In this document: positions 10,801 to 22,504 of the stretch, piece by piece | Layout: each line of letters opens with the position of its first letter | How positions within the stretch are numbered: the stretch's first letter is position 1 | DNA from: Chlamydomonas reinhardtii | Lineage: Eukaryota; Chlorophyta; Chlorophyceae; Chlamydomonadales; Chlamydomonadaceae | Length of the DNA: 64,000 nt | Assembly: GCF_000002595.2 (NCBI RefSeq) | Contig: NC_057006.1 | Location: 4,115,633-4,179,632, forward strand | Direction: 5' to 3' | Notes under the pieces: generated by a model | What the model was told of the DNA's origin: nothing | The model's database searches: none | The model's input: only the letters and a program-made list of their open reading frames with translations | Made by a program: the position numbers and the translations under genes

Positions 10801-12071
10801 AGCTCCCCCATCGCAAATCCCTGTTAGGTGGGGATCGAAAAAATGCATCCCCTCCCAACTTATACGCACCTGCGTCAGAAGGAATGCCTGGTACATCTGC
10901 AAGTCGTACTTCCTGTGAGGGAGCGGGTTGACCAGGCACAACACGTCACACGTTGCACATCGCCAACCGGGTCTGACCAGGCCGTCGGGTTTGCTGGAGG
11001 CGATGTAGAACCCTGCGCCACTATACTCGGCATTACCACTTCGTGCTGTCACGAGCCCACCAAACTTGCGTACCCGCCCGCCCTGCGCGTGTACTCTCAC
11101 CAGTGCTGCGACCTTCGCGCCCGGAGGATTCAAACATGCGCAATCGGGTTTGTGTTCGGGAACATGTGGCGATAGTAAGCATGGGGTAATACCATGTGCT
11201 CCAACAAGCGCGCAAGCCCTTCGCGCCGACGATGCTCACATACACAGCAGCGCGCGCCACATCGCGTGCCCCCTCCGCCGCACCAACCCCCTCGCTTGCC
11301 TCAGCCTCCACATTCTCACGAGTCACCATACTTAAGGCAAGAAGCCCAAATCACCTACCACCTCTGAAAGTAGGCGTGGAAGTGCAGCTGCGGCGCGTTG
11401 TGGCCACACACAGGACGCCGCTTGGCGCAGTCAAAGCAGTTGGCTGCCGCCGCCTCCAGCCAGCGCGGCAGCGCGCTTGTGTCGCAAATATGGTACGGGC
11501 CCCAGCGCCTGCGGGCGATGTGATACATGCACACGCCTGTGTGATGCTGCGGCGAGGATTGTCCCGACACCATTAGGACTGAGACGAAGTCTCCTTAGCG
11601 CGGGGGTGGCGCAGCAGCTGGTGGCAGGTGCACCGCCGCTGTGTCGTGCTGGGTATTTGTCTTTGCCGACACCTCCGGCCACAGTCCCGACGTGTTCCAG
11701 CAGAGTCTATAGACTACAGCTTTGCCCATCGGCTGTCGTAGCTGCTTACCAGGGGTCATGTATGTTCGCCCGTCCAACCTGAGTGAGTGAGGAAGGGTCA
11801 GCCTGGCAGAGTGGCATGCCAGCGCAGACCTAGAAGGCTGAGTATACTCAATGACGCTCAAAAGGAGCTTACCCACCGCATAGAAGGAGCACACGTCCTT
11901 CACGTCCACCTCCTCGTCGAGTGCGTGGGCCACTGCCATGGCCACCACCGCCAGCGCGGCCATATAAACATAAGGGCTTTGCGGCTGACGCATTGGCTGC
12001 GAAGACCCTAGGCGACAGCCCCGATTTATTAATCTAGGAACTAAGCAAGCCTTTCCCGGCCAAGGCTCCAT
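7814..12071 (-). CDS. DXD-motif glycosyltransferase, type II membrane protein
   Basis: About thirteen exons. The firm ones are 12071-11877, 11778-11750, 11508-11362, 10912-10870, 10671-about 10575, 10000-9935, 9716-9694, 9497-9481, 9220-9052, 8823-8647, 8460-about 8280 and 8101-7814. The exon ending at 10246 starts at 10374 or 10366, and its junction with the previous exon is unresolved, as is the end of the 8460 exon. A hydrophobic anchor (YMAALAVVAMAVAHAL) near residues 36-52 suggests a Golgi type II protein. The catalytic signature is RLLLLYQHGGVWLDTDVVLL with the DTD metal-binding triplet, followed by QFAMRWTNNH, as in the Gly_transf_sug (DXD) family. These enzymes transfer sugars from nucleotide-sugar donors; the acceptor cannot be told. 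Several exons are tiny (17, 23, 29 and 43 nt). An alternative start is the Met at residue 27. Confidence 0.7.
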
Positions 12072-12732
12072 GGTCGGGACAGATGTTGCACCGCGGCAGA
12101 CCGGCTTCTGTTACATGACTTGGACGCCTGAGCATTTTGTGATTCACTGTATCCGCATGCTTTAAGCGAGGCCCTTAGGCCCGGTTTGAGCTCAATGCAA
12201 CGACTCGCGGCAACTAGTTGTACCCTGAAATGCGTATGGGCGCGACCGTGGCCTGGATTGCATATGTATGTACTGTAAGGTTTAAATTGACTCGGTCTCG
12301 GCACGCAAGCGTCTGCTGCACTTGGAGAGCACGGGCGTAGGACGACACGGTGCCGCAGAACCTTCCGCGCCTTCGTTCCCCCCACTTGCCTCAGCTCCGG
12401 TGTGCGCCGAGTACCCGCGCATCCCCAGCGCCATTCCCCCCTTGCTCTCATGTTCTAAGGATCATCCCAAACAGGTTAAAACAGATGGAATAGAGCCACT
12501 GCTGCGCGCGACTCTCGGACTACCACAGCGAGCCCGCAGTCAACAATATACTATGCTAGGCAAAAAAAACATGGAGCTTGTTGACAACATGCATCGGGCG
12601 CAGGTGGTGTGCAGGACATCGCATGGGACACGCCCTCCTTTGAAAGCGGGCTCGCTGAGCAGAGTGCAGTCCTTTGCTCTCTAATCCCAGGGTGCTAGTG
12701 CGCCGTTTTCTTTACATAATCATCTAGCAAAA
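12072..12732. promoter_or_regulatory. divergent intergenic region, glycosyltransferase and AKR2
   Basis: A 661-bp spacer separates the two divergent start codons, so it should hold both promoters. I see no clear TATA box or repeat. The part nearest AKR2 is AT-richer (around 12540-12720). Confidence 0.4.
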
Positions 12733-15700
12733 ATGTTCCCTGGAATGCCTGCGGGCCCCGGTGGCCCTGGTGGTGCGGGTGCTTTCGATTTCTCTGCCCT
12801 GCAGTCGGCGCTGAACGTAAGCACTTGTAATTGTGGCTCTAGATGGATACGATTGCCTGGGAAATGTGTGTTGTGAGGAAAATGCGCCATCCAGAGCACC
12901 ACAGGACCGCCGACGAACTTTCGATCCTCTTGCCGCTCTCAGGACCCCTCGATCAAGCAGATGGCTGAGCAGATCGCCAACGACCCCTCATTCAAGGAGA
13001 TCGCGAAGCAGATGCAAGAGAGCTTCGGCGCGATGATGGGTGGTATGCCCCCTCCAGGCGGTGCGCCGGGCGGCGATGCGCGCGCCGCTGGTGAGTAGAG
13101 CTTCAATCCGCTGTACAATTGATGCTGGAGGATCTGGGTCGGGCTGCCGTTTGACAACCAAACGGCCGGTCCTCGGCCGAGCGTCAGCTGCCTTCACCCC
13201 GCGCCTCCAACCGCGCGCCCCACCGCACTCACGCTCAGTCCCCCGCCACCGCCAAGTACACACGCACAAACGTACACCACGTGCACACGCTTCCATGACT
13301 AGCAGCCCTACAGAAGTCCCCCTTCTTCAAACTCTCTTATGCTCATAGGCGCCCTCCCTGGCGGTATGCCCGGTATGCCCGGAATGCCCGGTATGCCCGG
13401 AATGCCCGCAGGGATGCCTGGTATGCCCGGCATGCCCGGTATGCCTGGTATGCCCGGTATGCCTGGTGGCATGCCTGGTGGCATGCCTGGCATGATGCCC
13501 GGCATGATGCCGCCCGGCTTCGACCCCTCCAAGTACATGGAGGCGATGCAGGGCATGTTCCAGAACCCCAGCTTCATGCAGATGGCGGAGAAGCTGGGCA
13601 AGTCCATCATCGAGGTGCGGCCTCCGCGTGTAGACAGTTTGCGAAGCACAGGGGCTCCAAGGCGGCTTGGGGGCAGGGCAGCGGTTGGGCCAGGGTGGGT
13701 GGGGTTGTGAGGCTGGCGGGATCGCTGCAGGGCAGGTCAAGGAAGGTGAACAGCGGGCGGTGGTAGGCGCCAGCGAAGCTGCAAAGGAAAATGCTTGGAG
13801 GAAGCGTGGGCTGAGACGTGACCGACAACGGGTGAGGCTGCCAACCCAAGCCATATGGGTTGGCGCAGCCAGTCTGTCTGCTGGAGCGGCTGACGCCCAT
13901 TGTAACCGCACAACACCGGGGCCGCGCTCGTCTGCCCCTGACTTGGTGCCGGCCCTGAAATGCCACCTCTAGGCCGAACGCACGGGCTCCCCGCTCCTCA
14001 CTCCCTCCATAGTACCCGCTGTTCCCACTGGACGCCGTTCCCACTGAACGTTGGCACTTCGTAATTGCGGTTCAATCACTCCGTTTGCCACATGCGCGGC
14101 TACCCCATCCCCGTTCTTGCCCACCACCTGTTCCTCCGCCCCATCTCCTCCATTTCCCCCTGCCCCCTGTCCCCACCCTCCAGGCCGACCCCAACATGGC
14201 CAACATGATGAAGGCGATGCAGGACCCCGACTACAAGACCAAGGTGGAGGACGCGCTCAAGGGGCTCAAGGATGACCCCGAGCTCAAGCCCATCCTGGAG
14301 GAGCTGGAGAGCCAGGGCCCCGCAGCCATGATGAAGTGAGGCGAGGCGCGCGCAGGGGTCGGCGGGGCGGCAGCAGTCGGTCACGGCCGGGGCGAGGGCC
14401 GTGGGGGTTGTAGGATGTGGGAGTTGGCAGGGACGGAGGGGGTTGCAGGGCGAGGGGGCGGCATGGGAAGCTCGGGTGGTGACGGCAGGCGGCGTGGCGC
14501 TGGTGAGGAGGGCTTGGGAGGAAGGAGCACAGGAGTCCTGATCTGTACCGGCAGGAGACAGCTTGGACTAAACAGGATAGCGTGGGGCGGAGGGGTGGCA
14601 GGAAAAGGAAGACGAAGACAAGGCACCCGGCAGCGCTCACAGCCCGCGCCTTTGAGTCTACACGCACAGCCCGCGCCTTTGCACCCGACGACCGTGCCGC
14701 ACGCCCGCCTGTCATGCGCACCGCCACACTCGCAACCTACATCCCCCTCCTGACCTGACGCAGGATGTGGAACAACCCCGAGGTGCTTGGCAAGCTGGGC
14801 AAGGCCATGGGCGGCGTGTTCGACTTTGAGGGCGCGCTGGAGGCGGGCGAGGCCGGCGAGGGCGAGGAGGAGGAGGACGGCGAGGTGGAGGAGACCGTGC
14901 ACGGCGCGGCCAGCGCCGGTGAGCAGCGGACAATAGATGGACGGGGGAGGTGTGGACGTGGAAAAGGGCTCAGGCAGCAGGAGCAGCAGCGGGAGGAGGA
15001 GAGAGGGCAGGGCTGGGTAGTAATAGCGGACATCCCACACACGCAGGCAAAGCGCGGGGCGGTGGTGGGGACAAGCAGATATGGGGGATAGGTCCCCGCG
15101 CTGGGAAACATAGACCGGGGGTACCAAAACTATGGAAACAGGCGCAGTACGGTACAGCTGCGGGCAGGGACAGCTCCCGGCTGTTAACAGTCCCTGCCGC
15201 CCGCACAGCCCTCTCTCTTTCCTGTCCTGACAGCCCACATGCCGGCCTGCCTCCCTCCTGTCCTCGCACGACGCTCTTGGCGCAGGCGACGTGGAGCTGC
15301 TGAAGAAGCTGCTCGCAGAGGGCGCCAACGCGGACGAGGCGGACGAGGAGGGCCGCACCGCGCTGCACTTCGCGGCCGGCTACGGCGAGCTGGAGTGCGT
15401 GCGCATGCTCATTGACGCCAAGGTGGGAGAGGGGGCCGATACCGCGTTTGGAGTGAGGACGAGGGGACACAGGGGAGGGGCAGAGAGGGGAAGCGGAAAC
15501 AGAAGTGGATCGAGGCGTGATTGCGGCAGGGGGTTGGGGGGCATGGAGAGCGGGGGGGTTGGATTGGAGCGGGCGAGGGAAGATGGAATCGGCGAACACA
15601 GCGAGGAGTGTGACGGACCGTCAGGCACCGCTGCAGAGGTCAGAATGGATTTGCTGCGGCAGCCCGCTGGCGAGGCTGGCTCACCCGCCTGCTGTCGATC

Positions 15701-16303
15701 CCGGCCCCCCATACACCGTATTCGCTCTCGTGTCACCCCTCGCGGCTACCCCCAATCAGGCCAAGCTGGACGCGGTGGACACCAACCAGAACACGGCGCT
15801 GCACTACGCCGCCGGCTACGGTCAGGCGGAGAGCGTCAAGATCCTGCTGTCCAGGTGAGCAGTGACTGGGCGTTTGCGTTTGTTTTGGGGCGCGAGACGC
15901 ATGTACAAGGGGGTGTATGAGGAGGAGACCGGAGGGTTGTGGTTGTATGGAAGCCCGTGACGTGATGGGCACATGGAAGCGCAGCAAGGGCCTTCAGGGC
16001 AGTGATTGAAGGCGCGCAGAGGGGCAATGGCGTGCAAAGGGGCGGAAGCGGTATTTGCCCATCAAGTAGCCCTCATCGAAGGGTGCTGGCAAGGACACGG
16101 CCGGCCAAAGGGGCTGCAACACGTCACTCCTCTCGCCCTGACCTCGCCTCTCTACTTGATTCCACCACAGCGGTGCCGACCGCACCAGCAAGAACCTGGA
16201 CGGCAAGACGGCGCTGGAGGTGGCGGAGCTGAACGAGCAGGCCGACGTCATCGCCGCGCTCAAGGAGGAGGTCAAGGAGGAGGCCAAGGAGGAGGCCAAG
16301 TAA
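12733..16303 (+). CDS. AKR2: AKR2-type ankyrin chaperone for outer envelope proteins
   Basis: Eight exons close in phase: 12733-12816, 12943-13090, 13349-13614, 14184-14335, 14764-14918, 15286-15422, 15760-15854 and 16171-16303. They encode 389 residues. The order matches plant AKR2A/B. An N-terminal [17 protein letters not shown] motif comes first, then a second STI1-like segment ([34 protein letters not shown]). The [16 protein letters not shown] block and an acidic linker follow, and then about three ankyrin repeats ([56 protein letters not shown]). Plant AKR2 binds nascent chloroplast outer-envelope proteins such as OEP7 in the cytosol and delivers them to the plastid. An unusual Met-Pro-Gly tract sits between the first two segments (see repeat entry). 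Poly(A) signal TGTAA lies about 690 nt after the stop. Confidence 0.93.
13360..13512 (+). repeat. Met-Pro-Gly coding minisatellite in AKR2
   Basis: A run of 9-bp units close to ATGCCCGGT, with a few longer variants, codes for about sixteen MPG-type tripeptides in exon 3 of AKR2. The frame is kept throughout, so the array adds flexible linker between STI1-like segments. Confidence 0.85.
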
Positions 16304-16994
16304 ACTGCTTGATCTGGCGGACGGAGCTGTAGCTGTAGCTGTAGCTGGAGTCTCGCGAGGACCCCGGGCACAGCAACAGCAGGAGCACCGCGGAGCGAGC
16401 GGGGCGCAGCTGCTGGACAGCTGCTGTTTGGCGGCCTGGACCGTGTGGCGCGTGCTGACTAAACGCGGCGGGGGCCTGCGGCATGCGGCTTGAACTAACG
16501 GGCTGGCCGGCAGCCCTAAGGCCGGATGGCAGGGACAGGCTGGTGACGAATGACGATGCGTATGGCATTGGACACACCACGGCGGCATGGCGCCGCTGCG
16601 GTCCTCTGACACCGCGTGACTGATGATGACGCGTGGGGAGCAAGGCTCACTGACGGATCGTTGACTGTTGGTTTGGTCTCACCGGACTCAACGTAAGAGC
16701 AGCGGCTGTGACTCCTGCGGAGGCGGCAGTCGAGTGTTCTCGAGTAGCGAGTGACAATGATGTGTGTTGCGTGCCGTTTGGATGGGGAGGGAGAGCTGGG
16801 GTGTGCACACGCTGTGTGATACCGGTGTTGCAGCTGAGAGCCTGTGAGCTAAGTGCTAAGCACTGAGCAGCGGGGGATGAGGCAAAGGTATGTCTTCGCC
16901 GGCCTCTCCACCATACCTGCCGTGCGTGTCTGTGTGGATTGAGGGCTCGGGCGCAACAGACGAACCCGGTTGCCCCCATAAAGCCCCCAAGCAA

Positions 16995-16999
16995 TGTAA
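16995..16999 (+). promoter_or_regulatory. TGTAA poly(A) signal, AKR2
   Basis: TGTAA is the usual volvocine polyadenylation signal. It lies about 690 nt beyond the AKR2 stop codon and 180 nt before the next gene, so it is the likely 3' end signal. Confidence 0.5.
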
Positions 17000-17179
17000 A
17001 ACTGAAGTAGAAACACTCGTGTTGTGAATAAGCGGTGATCCTCCAAGGAGGGCGTAGGACGCGCCAGGCAAGGCCAGATGAATCGGAGCGGTCGTCGGAG
17101 AGTGTCAAGATCCACGCCAGCAGTCGCGACCAAATTTTGCCACGCCGTCACACACACTAGCTTTGCGATTACATAATGT

Positions 17180-20100
17180 ATGCTTTCGGTGCCCTCAGGC
17201 ATCCGAGCTTTTGAAAGTTCCACGCTACCCAAACATCCAGTGCGGCCTGCGGCGACTGCTTGGCCACTGGCAATATCTTCAGCAAAAGCTGGACCGATGG
17301 CACCGGCCAGGTATGTTGGCCCTGAAACTTAAAATCATTCAACCATCAATGCGTCGGCAACCCAAACCTTGGCAAATGTTGCTTGCAGTGACGCATGCAT
17401 CGGCGCTCCCCTCGCGCTGGTTACCTGGGAGCCGGACACGGGTAAATTTGAATTCGGCCCTGGTCTTGACGCTCTCAAAGTAGCGACTGGCCAGGTGCGC
17501 GCGGTCGGCTGTGCACGAACCATGGTCCGCTACGCATGCCTTGCTCGCACCCCTGCCCTGCTGGCCGGGACGGGCTAGCCTGCCGCTGGGTCAGCCGCTT
17601 CCTCGCGCTCTTCCTTCACGCTGCAGCAGCATTACATTGACGCCCTTTGAGCGCCCTTCCTGGTTCAGGACAATGTGCCGCTGGCGGTGGTGGCGGTGAC
17701 TGGGCTGCCCCGCACCGGCAAGAGCTCGCTGCTCAACCAGCTAGTGCGAGAGCTCCTTGGGCTGGAGCTGCCACCGGAGCATGGCTTCAAGGCAAGCAGT
17801 GGCGGCTTAAATCAAGCATCTGCTGCCTTGCGTGCCTTCCCAACTCAGCAGTCAACGCCAATAGGGCAAGATGAGCACATTGCCAGGGACGGGTCACTGA
17901 AGGGTATGGCCCCCACCCGTTAACGCTGCAGACGGGCCACACTACGGAAGCCTGCACCCAGGGACTGGACATGTGGTGGCCGCCCCTGCCGGTGCGGCTG
18001 CCGCAGGCTGGCATGGACAGTGATGGCAGCGTTGCCGCTACCGGAGCTGTAAGCCGCGCTGCCGCGGGCCGGCCCACGCACCGGCTGTTGCTACTGGATG
18101 TGGAGGGCACCTCAGCTGCGCGCATGGTGGGTCGATGGGGTGATTGCGGGTCTGGCTTCATCAGGCTTGCGGGCTGTGTGCTTCACACAATCATTGCACA
18201 CAGCGTCACAGGGTAGAATCCACTTGCGGCTGAGGAACCGTACAGTAGCTACTGACGTGCTCTGATATCTCACCTACCTCGACCATTACCCACCCGCCCA
18301 CAAATGAACCGTTAAACCGACCCGTACCTGCTTCTTCGCATGCCCCGCAGTGTAAGAGCCGCTCTGTGCGCGTCATGGCTCTGACAGCGCTGCTGTCCAG
18401 CCTGTTTGTGTACAACAGCATGAACGTGATCGACGAGGACGCCGTGGAACGACTCGGGCTGGTGGGGGAGGTGGTGCGGCGGGTGCGCGAGCACGCGGGA
18501 GGTGAGCGGCAGCCTGACAGCGGCAGCCAGGCGCAGCAGCGGAGCGGCGGCCCTAGCTGACATACGGGACGCCGCCCATGTGGGTCTGTGGTGCAGGCCT
18601 GCCATGCATGCATGGTGTGGACAGCTTGCGCCTCTGTCTCTGTCTGCAGCTTGACACGCTGCCTCCGGCCGCTGTGCAGCGCACACGGGTGGACTGGGCA
18701 AGCACGCGCCCACCTTCGTGTGGGTGCTGCGGGACGCGCACCTGCAGCCCGCCGTCATCAACGGCCGAGAGGTGCGCAACATGACTATGCCGGCAGCGGG
18801 CCAGCGGGCCAATCAAAGCATGTGCACGCGGAGCCACCTAAACTAGAGGCTGCCCCAGCTCGCGCGCGCGCCCCATCTGACGACTGCTTGTGCTTTTATG
18901 ACCACGATGTAATTCCAAAATTGTACGACAGGAGACGCCAACGGAATACATGGAGCGACAGTTGGCACCGCTGTCGCGCAAAGGCGCTAACGGCACCCAT
19001 GGAGCCGACCCAGATGGCGACGGCGGCGGCAATGGCGGCGCAGGCGATGACCCGCGAACGGCGCTGCGCGCTCTGTTCCCCCACGCCAACGAGTGTCGCA
19101 TGCTGCCGCAGCCGCTGGCAGACGGCGGGCGACTGCGGGCGGGCGCGGGGCCGGGGTCGCTGGGCGCGACTGACCTGGCGCCGGCTTTTCGGGAGGTAGG
19201 TGCGCAGCTGTAGCATCGGGGGCCCATCCGCGCGCATGTGTTTCGCGCCCCCTGACGGGCGTGGCAGGTTGGCCTCAGCGCACATGCTCCCCAGTGTACG
19301 GCCTAACATGAAGCACGTGCGTGTGCCCCGCAGGGTGTGAGGGAGCTTGCAACGCTGATCGCGGCGCGCGCGCGCCCCAAATCCTGGGGTGGCGGGCAGG
19401 CGCCCGGCGCCACTCCCACCGCCGGCAGTGCCTGCGAGGGCGGGGGCGGCTGTGCGGCGGCGACGCCTGTGACGGGGCCGGTGCTCGCGGCGCTGCTGGA
19501 GGCGTACGTCGGAGCCATCAATAGCGGCGCGGTGCCGGTCATTGCGGACGCCTGGGAGGTAAGGCGCACCACGGCAAGGGAAATTGGCCTGGTTGGGGAC
19601 ATGAAAGGTGTCCGCAAGGGCTGGGGAATGGGATATGGGAGAGAGAAGCGTCGGGGGGTCAAGGGGCCAGGCTCGGGCGGTCGAGGCGGGGCACCGGACG
19701 GGGAGAAAGGGAGCCCAGCACATGCATTTCAGGCGCCTGGACGGTTGCGCTTTTCCAAAGGTGTAACCACGGTTTACATGGTTTCTTCCCCGAGTCTCGT
19801 GCGTGATCACATACGCGGGGCACCGTTGCCGTCCTGCGCCTTGATGTCATGAATTCCACATGGACATGCACAGGCGACGCTGCGGCGCGAGTGCGACCGT
19901 GCATGCACGGCAGCGGAGGAAGCGTATGAGGCGGCGTGGGTGGAGGGGCCGGAGCCGCAAGACACGCAAGAGCTGCGGCAGCGGCACGAGGTGGGATGCG
20001 GGAGAAAATGGGAAACTGGGCACACGCGGTCGTGTTTGTGAGGTCCCGTATTGGGTCTGCTTGTGTGCATCTTGTCTGCCCCGTGCCTCCCCACGTGCAA

Positions 20101-21225
20101 GCGCGCTGTACCTTACATTCCCCCGAAATGCGGCGCCACTACAGGCATGCCTCGCGGCCGCTCGCAAGGAGTTCGAGGCCATAGCGGTGGGGCCGGCGTC
20201 GCTGAAGCACCAATTCGAGCAGCAGTGGCGGGCGGTGGTGCAGAGCCGCTACAACGAGCGGCTGGCGGTGTTGCTGGGCCGCCAGGCAGAGGCGGCGCGG
20301 CGGCAGGCGGAGGAGGCGCAGCGCGAGGCGGCGCAGGCACGGCGAGAAATGGAGAAGGCGCAGGAGCGGGCGGCGGCAGCGCTGCGGCAGGCGGAGGCCG
20401 CGGCGGCACAGGCAGCAGCGGCGCAGCAGCAGGCAGCGGCAGCGCAGCGCGAGGCGGCGGAGGCTCGTGAACTGGCGGCGGAGGCACGCCAGGCTGTGGC
20501 ACAGGCGCAGCGACAGGCGGATGTGGCAATAGCGGAGGCGGCGAAGTCACGCCAGCAGGCTGAGGCTGAGCGGGAGCGGGCGGAGGCGGTGCGGCGGCAG
20601 GCAGAGGAGCTGCGGCGGCGGGAAATTGACGCGCGGCAAGCCATGGCAGACGCGGCTATGCGAGCAGAGGAGGCTCAGCAGCAATGCGTGGCGTACGAGA
20701 AAGCGCGGCGGGCGGAGCAGTTCCGGGCAGAGGAAGCGGCGCGGTGCGCGGAGGCGGAGCGCCAGCAGGCGGCGGCGGCGCAGCGGTGTGCGGAGGAGGC
20801 GCGGCAGCAGGCGGCGGCTGAGGCGAAGCAGCGCGAGGAGGCGGCATGGCGGGCGCGGCATGCAGAGCAGCAGCGGCAAGCTGCGGAGGCGGAGCGGCAG
20901 CTGGCGGATGAGGCGAGCCGGCAGGCCGCCGCGGAGAAGAAGGTGCGGGTGTGTGAGACAGCTGAAGGCTGCAGGCTGCAGGTCCGTCCTGGCTAGGGAC
21001 GGATGGATGCGGGTGTTTAGGGGCTGCCGGGCGCGGCTTGCACCGGGAGGGCCCTGCTTGCACGCATGTCTGCACATGCTTCGCATAAACCCGCTGCACA
21101 TGATGGCGCTGTTCCGCGTGCTGCACGGACAGGGCGCGGAGGCGGAGCGGGACCGGGCGCGTGGCGCTGCCCTCATCACGGCCATGGCGGCAGCACTCAC
21201 GCTGCTGCTGAAGCTGCGTGGATGA
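17180..21225 (+). CDS. guanylate-binding protein (dynamin-superfamily GTPase), plant type
   Basis: Eleven exons close in phase and encode 764 residues: 17180-17310, 17389-17494, 17669-17791, 17932-18126, 18351-18501, 18680-18771, 18932-19195, 19334-19558, 19874-19990, 20145-20942 and 21133-21225. The GBP G domain has the P-loop GLPRTGKS (residues 91-98), a Thr-containing switch (TGHTTEACTQG), the DVEGT motif (176-180) and the RD guanine-recognition motif in FVWVLRDAHL (253-254). The GBP helical region follows (VTGPVLAALLEAYVGAINSG), as in plant GBPs. Exon 10 codes for some 250 residues of Ala/Glu/Gln/Arg coiled coil, and the protein ends in a hydrophobic stretch (ALITAMAAALTLLLKL), possibly a membrane contact. 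Plant GBPs act in immunity and nuclear condensates; algal roles are not established. Intron 3 begins with GC instead of GT. Confidence 0.9.
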
Positions 21226-22504
21226 TGGCATCATAGTATAATATGTACTGCCGTCGTATCCACACATACGATTTTGCAAGAAGGAACAGGTGGTGTGCAT
21301 ATGCTGGGTGAAATGTGTTGCCTGGGCTCTGCTGGAGTTGTCGAGGCCCTGGTGGTGACGGTGACGTTGCCCAGTAGGTGTTTGATGGGACAGGGTTTAG
21401 GCAGGTTGGCGAGGTCCCGTAGGGTGCAGCTGACGCCCATACCCCAAGCAGACGGCAAACAATGTGCAGCGGCAGAGCAGAAGTGCATGGCTGGTCGAAC
21501 GCCAGAGTTACTGTACCGACAAGTTTCTGGCTGGCTGGAAGTCTGCTGATGCGCAATCCTCACGCTCCGGGCGCCCGGCCAGGCGATAGCACCACACAGA
21601 CACGCCGCAACGCCACACTCGCGATGCAGAGCAGCAGTGCACTTGCAGGAAGATGACTAGCGTTGCCCAGTAGGGCGGGGAGCTGGGGAGGGTCAAGCAG
21701 GTCAAGAATCTCGCGCGAAGGGTCCCCAGGATTCACCGGGGGCCGTCACTGGCCTGGCACTGGTCAGGCAGGGCGGCGGAGGGGTGGACCGACGACAGGC
21801 CGCTTTGTTGGGAGGCCCCCAGCAGGAATTCATCAATTCGCGTTGCACATTCGGGTTAAGAACAGACGAGTTACCGGTATTGGCCCCCAATCCAGTTGTC
21901 ATATGTGTGGCGACTCTTACAGCGCCATAGCGCCCCCTCCATCCTAGCCAGGAACAAGTCAGCATTTGTCCGGGCGGCCCGGGCGATCTAATCCGCCCTC
22001 CCGGCACACATCTGCTACGCCAGTACAAACTCAGCGCCGCCTTGGCTTCACACTGCTGACCGCCTGCTACTGGGCACAAGCTCCTCAGATAATCCCGGCG
22101 GGTGAAGGTCGCGACCTCGGAAGGCCTGGCTTTAACCCCCACACGCGCACCGCACGGGTAGGAGCCAGTCCTGCTCCACAGTCATGCGCCTCCATGCGCC
22201 TCCATAACTAAATGTCATTGTACGAATGAAGCATACTCCCCCGTCCTCACGTGTAAAACTGCGCCTCCTGCTGATGACACGTAATGCTTGCACACGCGCG
22301 CGATCATCCAATCCCTGCTGGTGCCAATGCACCACGTACTGTCCTTTCCCTGACAGTTTGGCATCACTCGCACACACCGTATAACTCAACCCTCCTCTAA
22401 ACGCTCCTGCACTCCCGTTAAAACCGGCCCCTCCCCTCCGCCTCCTCCCCTACCTCCTCACCCCTCCCCATCCCCCAGCTGTCCGGCGGGCGCCGCATCA
22501 CTCC
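21226..22504. other. intergenic between convergent genes
   Basis: This contains the 3' regions of the GBP gene and, from the right, the Rieske oxygenase gene. Short ORFs here lack protein-like pattern. A Pro-like CT-rich run (22390-22490) directly precedes the oxygenase stop codon. Confidence 0.5.
21917..21921 (-). promoter_or_regulatory. TGTAA poly(A) signal, Rieske oxygenase gene
   Basis: TTACA on the plus strand reads TGTAA on the minus strand, about 585 nt beyond the stop of the gene at 22505-26777. Confidence 0.4.
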
